This document shows positions 1 to 4,906 of a stretch of 7,793 bases of DNA, in pieces. The DNA comes from CALBTQ01 sp036725605 (GTDB taxonomy: Bacteria; Lernaellota; Lernaellaia; Lernaellales; Lernaellaceae): positions 1 through 7,793 of the forward strand of contig DAIMDW010000071.1 in the NCBI GenBank assembly GCA_036725605.1, written 5' to 3'. Position 1 is the first letter of the stretch. Each line of letters opens with the position of its first letter. A model generated the notes under the pieces. It had not been told where the DNA came from. It saw only the letters and a list, made by a program, of their open reading frames with translations, and searched no databases. A program made the translations under genes and the position numbers.

Positions 1-993
1 ATGCTCAGCGGCGAGGATTTCCGCGCCGACGGCCTGATCAGCGCCGGGCCCGGCGGCTGCGACGCCAACGCGAAGATCCACGAGTTCGTTTCGCAGTACA
101 TGGACATCCCGCAGTTCGTGCTCGAAAAGCCGGTGGATCGCTCGCCCGAGGCCGTCGCCCTGTACCGGCGCTACTACCGGCGCATGGTGCGGCAGTTGGA
201 GGAGTTCATCGGCGAGGAACTCACCGAAGAGAAATTGCGGCGCGTCAACGAGCGGGCCAACCGCTGCACCGAGCTGTATTACGAACTGTGGGAGATGCAC
301 AAGGTGCGCCCCTGCCCGATCCCCAACCTGTTTTCGCTGTTCGTCTACGCCACGCGTTTTTCGATGTGGGGCACCGACACGGGCGTGGCCTGCATGGAGA
401 AGTTGGTCGCGGCGGCGCGGGCGCGCAAGGAAGCCGGGGCGTATCCGGCCCCGCGCGAAAAGGCCCGCTGCCTGTGGGGCTACACGAGCATCTACTACGA
501 CTTTCTCGGCCTGTTCAACTGGATGGAAAATCGCGGCATCACGCACCTGGCCGACGCGCTGGACCTGTTCATGCCGCAGCCGGTCGATACGACCGACCGC
601 GACACGATGCTCGACGGCATGGCCGACCGCGCCTGGGACATGCCGATGACGCGCCAGATGGGCGGGCCGTCGATGTCCGCCGCGTGGATCGAAGACGTGC
701 TGTGGGCGGCGCGCGAGCTGGACGCCGAAGCGGTGATCTACTGCGGGCACCACGCGTGCAAACAGACCTGGAGCGTCGTGTCGATCCTGCGGCAGGAGTT
801 GATGAAACAGGCGGGCATCCCGCTGCTGATATTGCAGACCGACGCGTGGAACAAAAGCATGACGCCCATCGGCGTCGTGCAACGGCAAATCGCCGAGTTC
901 GTCGACCAGGTCGTCGCCCCGCAACGCGGCGGCGAAACGACGCGCCGGCGACGACGGCGGCCGGCCGATTCTTCCTCCACTTCGTCCACCTGA
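1..993 (+). CDS. 2-hydroxyacyl-CoA dehydratase D-type / double-cubane-type reductase subunit (5'-partial)
   Basis: Member of the HgdB/BcrB/BcrC-like family (Pfam HGD-D), whose proteins hold a [4Fe-4S] or double-cubane cluster and receive single low-potential electrons from an ATP-driven activase. The 330 visible residues begin inside the family pattern: GGCDANAKIHEF at 18-29 matches the conserved Cys-Asp-x-x-x-Lys segment that normally lies about 80-100 residues into the protein, followed by IPQFVLEKP (36-44). The frame is open at base 1, so the true start is probably off the left edge although base 1 happens to be ATG. Cysteines lie at 20, 89, 105, 131, 157, 248 and 253; CGHHACKQTW (248-257) and the closing GIPLLILQTDAWN...VQRQI block (272-296) are typical of the C-terminal domain. 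An Arg6 and Ser/Thr tail follows residue 308. It heads an operon with two activases, 21 nt before the next start. The substrate cannot be read from sequence; dehydratase, benzoyl-CoA-reductase-type and double-cubane reductase are all possible. Confidence 0.85.
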   Translation: MLSGEDFRADGLISAGPGGCDANAKIHEFVSQYMDIPQFVLEKPVDRSPEAVALYRRYYRRMVRQLEEFIGEELTEEKLRRVNERANRCTELYYELWEMHKVRPCPIPNLFSLFVYATRFSMWGTDTGVACMEKLVAAARARKEAGAYPAPREKARCLWGYTSIYYDFLGLFNWMENRGITHLADALDLFMPQPVDTTDRDTMLDGMADRAWDMPMTRQMGGPSMSAAWIEDVLWAARELDAEAVIYCGHHACKQTWSVVSILRQELMKQAGIPLLILQTDAWNKSMTPIGVVQRQIAEFVDQVVAPQRGGETTRRRRRRPADSSSTSST

Positions 994-1000
994 TCCCGAT

Positions 1001-1006
1001 AAAGGA
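1001..1006 (+). promoter_or_regulatory. Ribosome binding site that decides the first activase start
   Basis: AAAGGA lies 8 nt before the ATG at 1015. The ATG at 1006 overlaps this site and would have no Shine-Dalgarno sequence of its own, so 1015 is preferred; 1018 is also possible at 11 nt. The 1015 start gives the usual family N-terminus, MMFAGIDVGS. Confidence 0.6.
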
Positions 1007-1014
1007 TGCGCCCG

Positions 1015-1806
1015 ATGATGTTTGCCGGAATCGATGTTGGTTCGCTCACCGCCGAAGCCGTTGTCCTGCGCAACGGCGATCTGCTCGCGCACGCCACGAT
1101 GTCCGTGTTGCCCAATCCGGTCGATTCGGCGCGCGAGGTGCTCGGCCGCGCCTTGGCCGAAGCGCACGCCGCGCCCGCCGAAATCCGTTATTCGATCAGC
1201 ACCGGCTACGGCCGCGAGAAGATCGTCGACGCGGGGCTGGCGCAGGAGAACGTCAGCGAAATTTCCTGCCACGGCTACGGCGCGCATTGCCTCGCCCCGA
1301 ACGTGCGCACGGTGATCGACATCGGCGGGCAGGACGCGAAGGTCATTCGCCTCACGCCCGAGGGCGAGTTGCAGGACTTCGTCATGAACGACAAGTGCGC
1401 GGCGGGCACCGGGCATTTTCTCGAACTGATGTGCCGCGCGTTGGACGTCACGCTCGACGAACTCGGCCCGTTGGCGCTGCAATCGCGCCGGCCGGCGGAA
1501 ATGAGCAACCGCTGCAGCATCTACGTGGAAACCGAGGTCATCCATTACCTGCAACGCGGCGTGCCCAAGGTCGACGTGGCCGGCGGCATCAACCGCTCGA
1601 TGGCCGAGCGCGTGCTGGCGCTGGTGCGGCGCGTGAAGTGGGAAAGCGAGGTCATGCTCACCGGCGGCGTCGCGAAAAATCCGGCGGTGAAAGCCGAACT
1701 GGAAAAGATGCTCGGCGTGCGCATGCGCCCGGTGAAGATCGATCCGCAAATCATCGGCGCGTACGGCGCGGCGCGCCTGGCCCAACGCAAAGGAGGCGCG
1801 TCATGA
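1015..1806 (+). CDS. Acyl-CoA dehydratase / benzoyl-CoA reductase-type activase (BadF/BadG/HgdC family), canonical copy
   Basis: ASKHA-fold ATPase that carries one [4Fe-4S] cluster at a dimer interface and couples ATP hydrolysis to electron injection into its partner enzyme. At 263 aa it is the size of HgdC (about 260). Visible motifs: phosphate-1 loop GIDVGSLTAEAVVL (5-18), STGYGR (62-67), SEISCHGYGAH (81-91), the IDIGGQDAKVI switch segment (101-111), NDKCAAGTGHFLE (125-137) with cluster ligand Cys128, SNRCSIYVETEV (164-175) with cluster ligand Cys167, and LTGGVAKNPAV (215-225) followed by DPQIIGAYGAA for nucleotide binding. The two Cys positions correspond to Cys127 and Cys166 of the characterised HgdC. 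The residue after GSLTA is Glu14, where many family members have Lys. It follows the reductase subunit by 21 nt and overlaps the next activase by 4 nt, so it is presumably the dedicated electron donor to the first gene. Start chosen by AAAGGA at 1001-1006. Confidence 0.93.
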   Translation: MMFAGIDVGSLTAEAVVLRNGDLLAHATMSVLPNPVDSAREVLGRALAEAHAAPAEIRYSISTGYGREKIVDAGLAQENVSEISCHGYGAHCLAPNVRTVIDIGGQDAKVIRLTPEGELQDFVMNDKCAAGTGHFLELMCRALDVTLDELGPLALQSRRPAEMSNRCSIYVETEVIHYLQRGVPKVDVAGGINRSMAERVLALVRRVKWESEVMLTGGVAKNPAVKAELEKMLGVRMRPVKIDPQIIGAYGAARLAQRKGGAS

Positions 1807-2573
1807 TCGCCATGGGATGCGACATCGGCAGCCTGTTCGCCAAGGCGGCGATTCTCGAAGACGACCGCCTGCGCGCCTCGCGCATCGTGCGCACCACCGG
1901 CAACATCGGGCGGGAAATCGACGCGCTGATCGACGCCACGCTGGCCGACGCCGCGTTGACCCGTGACGATCTGGACCTGCTCGTCGGTGCGGGCGCGGGC
2001 GCCGACCTGGTGCCCGGCGCGTCGTTTTGCGAAAACGAAACGACCTGCCTGGCCGCGGCCTGCGCTTACTTCCTGCCCGACGTGCGATTGCTCATCGACA
2101 TCGGCGGGCAGTCGATCACCGCGCTGCTGCTGGACGACGAAGGCGAAATCGCCTCGCTGATGCGCAACGACAAGTGCGCCTCGGGCTCGGGCCGCTTCCT
2201 GGAAATGATGAGCCGCAAACTGTTGATCGACATCACCGACATCGACGCCATCGTCGACCAGGCGACCGCGCCGGTGTCCATCAGCAACCAGTGCGCGGTG
2301 TTCGCCGAAAGCGAGGCGATCAGCCACGTCAACGAAAACGAAACGCCCGCCGATATCCTCGCGGGCATCTGCCGGGCCGTGGCCAACATCGTCGCCGCGC
2401 AATGCCGCCGCTTCGGCCTCGCCGAGCACTACACGCTCACCGGCGGCGTCGCCCGTTTCCGGTCCGTTACCGACCGCCTGGGCGACAAGCTGTCCGGCGC
2501 GCATCACCGTTTCCCCTTCGATCCGCGCCTGGCCACGGCGATCGGCGCGGCGCTGTTGTTGGACGAGGATTAA
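1803..2573 (+). CDS. Second, divergent activase paralogue (BadF/BadG/HgdC family)
   Basis: A 256-aa ASKHA ATPase of the same family as the gene before it. The start overlaps that gene's stop (ATGA) and is preceded by a strong AAAGGAGG at 1789-1796. Both cluster cysteines are kept: NDKCASGSGRFLE (122-134, Cys125) and SNQCAVFAESEA (161-172, Cys164). The N-terminal CDIGSLFAKAAIL (6-18) and C-terminal LTGGVARF (212-219) loops are recognisable. It departs from the family in two places: the TGYGR and EI-x-CHxxGA motifs are missing, replaced by VGAGAGADLVPG...ENETTCLAAA (61-86), and the switch motif reads DIGGQSITALLL (99-110) instead of DIGGQD-x-K. The likely reading is an asymmetric partner forming a heterodimer with the canonical copy, as BcrA and BcrD do in class I benzoyl-CoA reductase; whether it hydrolyses ATP well is open. 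TAA abuts the ATG of the next gene. Confidence 0.9.
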   Translation: MIAMGCDIGSLFAKAAILEDDRLRASRIVRTTGNIGREIDALIDATLADAALTRDDLDLLVGAGAGADLVPGASFCENETTCLAAACAYFLPDVRLLIDIGGQSITALLLDDEGEIASLMRNDKCASGSGRFLEMMSRKLLIDITDIDAIVDQATAPVSISNQCAVFAESEAISHVNENETPADILAGICRAVANIVAAQCRRFGLAEHYTLTGGVARFRSVTDRLGDKLSGAHHRFPFDPRLATAIGAALLLDED

Positions 2574-3284
2574 ATGAGTTTGTTCGCCGTTCCCGCCGTG
2601 CAGGTGGCGCAGATTTTCGCCGAACCGGCCGTGCGCGACCGCCTGCGCGTCGTGCCGAGGAAAACCGGCTGGCCGCGCGCCGACGACGTCGTGTTGGGCG
2701 AGGATGTCGCCGTCGAACTGGGCAATCCGAAAGACGGTTCGCTGTTCTTTTTGCACTGGGATAGCGGCGACGATCTTCCCGCCGATCGCCTGCAATTGCT
2801 CGGTCCCGACATCCACGAAATCGAGCCGCGCGGCCTGGCCTTCGCGCTCGCGTTGCGCGTCGCCGGGTCGTTCGCCGACGAGTACGAAACCTTCTGTGCG
2901 TTGAAAAACGCGGTGTACGACACGCGACTGCAAGGCCTGTCGATCCGCATGTTGCCCAGCCGCCAGAGCATCTGGTGTCGCCTGGAACAGCAGGCGCGCA
3001 ACCACGGTTTTTCGCTGGCCCACCTGGGCGCGGCGCTGGGCGAAAGTCTGCATGCGGTCGCCGGCGTGCGGTCCGTCGAGGTGACGATGGTCGTCGGCGA
3101 CAAACCGCTCGTAAAACGCCTGAGCCGGCCCGCCGCGGACATCGCGCGCATCGGCGGCGCGTTGCTGAAAATGAACGAGGAAATGGACCTCGACTGCGAA
3201 CACTGCGAATACTGGGACGTGTGCGAGGCGGTAGCCGAACTCAAGCGCATTCGCGCGCGCCTGCAAACGGAGCGACACGCATGA
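2574..3284 (+). CDS. Small acetyl-CoA synthase (AcsB/CdhC)-like protein without the canonical A-cluster motif
   Basis: 236 aa, no signal peptide or membrane segment, so cytoplasmic. From memory of AcsB/CdhC sequences, residues about 31-220 follow the region leading into the A-cluster domain: LLGPDIHEIEPRGLAFAL (75-92) for GPDID-x-x-E-x-G, VAG (96-98), a predicted helix ending near residue 120, an I-R-x-x-P-S segment (124-129), RNHGFSLAHLGAALGESLH (142-160) for the conserved KGFxLKHIGxxLHAKFH stretch, and VRSVEVTMVV (165-174) for VDKVQVTIYT. It stops where ACS places its Ni-Fe-S ligands. ACS uses C-x2-C-x8-C-x9-C; here there is C-x2-C-x5-C (Cys208, Cys211, Cys217) and then the end. ACS proper is about 700 aa, so this is a stand-alone domain, not a working acetyl-CoA synthase. 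GAGGA at 2565-2569 is its RBS. The CooC-like gene downstream overlaps by 4 nt, which supports a metal-centre role. Homology is probable; function is unknown. Confidence 0.72.
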   Translation: MSLFAVPAVQVAQIFAEPAVRDRLRVVPRKTGWPRADDVVLGEDVAVELGNPKDGSLFFLHWDSGDDLPADRLQLLGPDIHEIEPRGLAFALALRVAGSFADEYETFCALKNAVYDTRLQGLSIRMLPSRQSIWCRLEQQARNHGFSLAHLGAALGESLHAVAGVRSVEVTMVVGDKPLVKRLSRPAADIARIGGALLKMNEEMDLDCEHCEYWDVCEAVAELKRIRARLQTERHA

Positions 3285-4018
3285 GCCCGACGATTCTGGC
3301 CGTATGCGGCAAAGGCGGCGTGGGCAAGACGACCGTTTCCGCGCTGATCGCCCGCCGCCTCGCGCAGCAAAATCGCCGCGCGCTGCTGGTCGACGCCGAT
3401 CCGGCCGGCGGCCTGGCGATGGCCCTGCACTTCACGCCGGAGAAAACGATCAACGACGTGCGCCGCCAAACGGTGCGCGAGCTGCAACAAAGCGGCGTCG
3501 ACAAGCGCGACCTGGCCGTTTCGTTCGATTACCTGGTGCAGGAACTGCTCATCGAGCGCGGCGGCCTTGCCTTTCTGCCCATCGGCCGCCCCGAGGAAAA
3601 GGGCTGCTATTGTTCGGTCAATCGTCTGCTGAAGGAATCGATCGCCTTGTTGGCCGCGCAGTTCGACACGATCGTCATCGACGCCGAGGCGGGCATCGAG
3701 CAGGTCAACCGCAACGTCCTGCAGCGCGTCACGCATCTGCTGCTGGTCTCCGACACGTCGGCCAAGGGACTGAAGGTCACCGCGCTCATCCGCGAAACGG
3801 CGACGGCGATGGAGGTGAACGCCCACAGCGGCCTGTTGCTCAACCGCGTGCGCGACGAGCGGGAGATTGTCGATACCGCGTTGCCGTTGTGGGGCGCCTT
3901 ACCGGAGGATGAAACCGTGCGCCGCTACGACGCCGAGGAGCGCGACTTTTTCACCTTCCCCGACGGCGAACTGACCAGGCGTCTGGACACGGCGCTCATT
4001 TCAATTTTTTCAACGTGA
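3281..4018 (+). CDS. CooC-like P-loop ATPase (SIMIBI/MinD class, nickel-insertion type)
   Basis: 245-aa cytoplasmic ATPase. Residues 10-18, GKGGVGKTT, are the deviant Walker A with signature Lys; LLVDADPAGGLA (35-46) is the switch I/A' strand, and IVIDAEAGIEQVNRNV (131-146) is the CooC-type DxEAGIE signature. EEKGCYCSVNRLLKE (105-119) holds the CxC pair Cys109/Cys111, the motif that binds metal across the CooC dimer interface. LLLVSDTSAKGLK (153-165) and LLLNRV (185-190) complete the nucleotide pocket. CooC proteins drive ATP-dependent nickel delivery to CO dehydrogenase and are also found with acetyl-CoA synthase. No CODH is visible here; the neighbouring ACS-like protein or the reductase itself is the natural client. 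The start overlaps the previous stop (ATGA), with GGAG at 3269-3272 eight nt upstream. Start ATG at 3281 is the only one placing the Walker A near the N-terminus as usual. The last 23 nt overlap the 3' end of the opposing gene. Calling it CooC-like is firm; the metal is inferred. Confidence 0.88.
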   Translation: MSPTILAVCGKGGVGKTTVSALIARRLAQQNRRALLVDADPAGGLAMALHFTPEKTINDVRRQTVRELQQSGVDKRDLAVSFDYLVQELLIERGGLAFLPIGRPEEKGCYCSVNRLLKESIALLAAQFDTIVIDAEAGIEQVNRNVLQRVTHLLLVSDTSAKGLKVTALIRETATAMEVNAHSGLLLNRVRDEREIVDTALPLWGALPEDETVRRYDAEERDFFTFPDGELTRRLDTALISIFST

Positions 4019-4757
4019 ACACGTTCGGATCGATCGCGGCGTTGATCTGCAATTTACGCAGAATGTAAATCGCGTACTGGCGGTTCTGCCGGTCGTAAAT
4101 TTCCACGTAGCGCGGCAGGTGATTGGCGGCGTCGAAGCCCAGCAGGCACCAGCCGTACGGCACGCCCGCCCCCTCCTCGAACACCGCCGTGTACATCGTC
4201 AGCGTGCTGCCGGGGATCTTCGTATTATCGACCGCCCCCCGTTGCACCGACACCTTGCCGGCCGCCTTGCCCTTTTCGTACGTCTCGCGGACGTGCTGCA
4301 GGATGTACCCGACGTGATACTGGTTGATGCGAAAATGATGCGGGTACAGCTTGTCGATGACCTTGCTGGTCATGTCCAGCGTCTGCACGCCGGCCAGGCC
4401 CGCCACGCCGGATTCCAGCGCCTGCAGGTTGTTCCGGCCGTCGCGTTCGGGCACGTAGGACGCCTGCAAACCGGCGTACAGGCTGCCGTCGAGCCAGCGG
4501 AAATACTGCTTGCGCGGATTTTTCTGAAAGACGGCGTTGATCGTTTCGGTGCCTTTGATCTTGCCGTTGTGCGCTTCGATGGCGACGAACTCGCCGATGT
4601 ACGTGTTGATGCCGGCGTAGGTTTTCGCGGCCTGCGCCAGTTCCTGCTCATACACATCCACCGCCGAGGGATTGGCGATCGCGAACGAGGCGCCGACGAT
4701 CGCGACGATGACCAACGCCGAAAAAACGAAAAAATGCAGCGAAAGGGATTTGTTCAT
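3996..4757 (-). CDS. Exported DUF1571-like protein (LolA/LppX-like fold suspected)
   Basis: 253 aa. A hydrophobic segment (about 8-28) ending in FAIA|NP is a Sec signal peptide or an uncleaved anchor, which places the protein in the periplasm. The mature part has the layout I associate with DUF1571: an N-terminal helix with YAGINTYIGEFVAIEAHNGKIKG (47-69), then KNPRKQYFRWLDGSLYAGLQASYVPERDGRNNLQA (79-113), LYPHHFRINQYHVGYILQHV (136-155), and a strand-rich C-terminal half ending in NVFTLKKLK. Such proteins resemble LolA/LppX lipid-binding barrels, but no ligand is established. The start is supported by GAGG (complement of 4765-4768) about 8 nt upstream. It is monocistronic, transcribed toward the activase operon and overlapping its last gene by 23 nt, and it diverges from corA across a 149-nt gap. 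Domain assignment is by pattern recall and is moderate. Confidence 0.65.
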   Translation of the reverse strand: MNKSLSLHFFVFSALVIVAIVGASFAIANPSAVDVYEQELAQAAKTYAGINTYIGEFVAIEAHNGKIKGTETINAVFQKNPRKQYFRWLDGSLYAGLQASYVPERDGRNNLQALESGVAGLAGVQTLDMTSKVIDKLYPHHFRINQYHVGYILQHVRETYEKGKAAGKVSVQRGAVDNTKIPGSTLTMYTAVFEEGAGVPYGWCLLGFDAANHLPRYVEIYDRQNRQYAIYILRKLQINAAIDPNVFTLKKLK

Positions 4758-4906
4758 GATGCAACCTCAGGTAAGAAAAACCGCCGGCAATTAGCGCCGA
4801 ACGAAATTCAAAACAATAAAAGTTTATTGCCAAAACATCGACCAACATGCAAGCATAGATACAAAGCAACCGCCAGAGGAAATATTTTCCCATAAGGAGT
4901 TCGCCG
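4758..4906. promoter_or_regulatory. Divergent intergenic region with presumed promoters for the DUF1571-like gene and corA
   Basis: This is the only real intergenic gap in the window (149 nt), and it is clearly richer in A/T than its surroundings, especially 4801-4895. It must carry start signals for both flanking genes. Candidate boxes are weak: on the minus strand a TTGGCA (complement of 4828-4833) followed after 17 nt by TGAATT; on the plus strand TTGCCA (4827-4832) without a well-spaced -10. A 16-nt palindrome at 4814-4829 overlaps them. The corA RBS AAGGAG is at 4894-4899. Confidence 0.4.
4814..4829. repeat. 16-nt inverted repeat, possible operator
   Basis: CAATAAA-AG-TTTATTG is a perfect 7-bp inverted repeat with a 2-nt spacer, in the AT-rich gap between two divergent genes. 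Placement and symmetry fit a dimeric repressor site; it is too short and A/T-rich to be a terminator stem. A smaller GGAAA-TAT-TTTCC repeat lies at 4878-4890 just before the corA RBS. Confidence 0.35.

Noticed and set aside
1006..1014. ATG at 1006 as the start of the first activase
   Set aside because: It overlaps the only Shine-Dalgarno sequence (1001-1006). Starts at 1015 or 1018 are correctly spaced and give the family N-terminus.
288..1802. Long upstream extension of the second activase frame
   Set aside because: The stretch runs out of frame through the dehydratase and first activase genes and is Arg/Pro/His-rich nonsense. A strong RBS and ATG at 1803 mark the true start.
1545..3278. 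577-codon antisense open frame across the second activase and ACS-like genes
   Set aside because: It is a shadow of high-GC codon bias: it opposes two genes with clear family motifs, and its translation is Arg/Gln/Val-rich with no recognisable domain.
3975..4010. Possible intrinsic terminator at the end of the five-gene operon (CCAG-GCGT-CTGG followed by T6)
   Set aside because: The stem is only 4 bp and the T-run is 18 nt away within coding sequence, so it does not meet the usual geometry.
4827..4861. A clear sigma70 promoter for corA
   Set aside because: TTGCCA is a fair -35, but no -10 box lies at 16-18 nt; the TAGATA-like sequence is more than 20 nt away.
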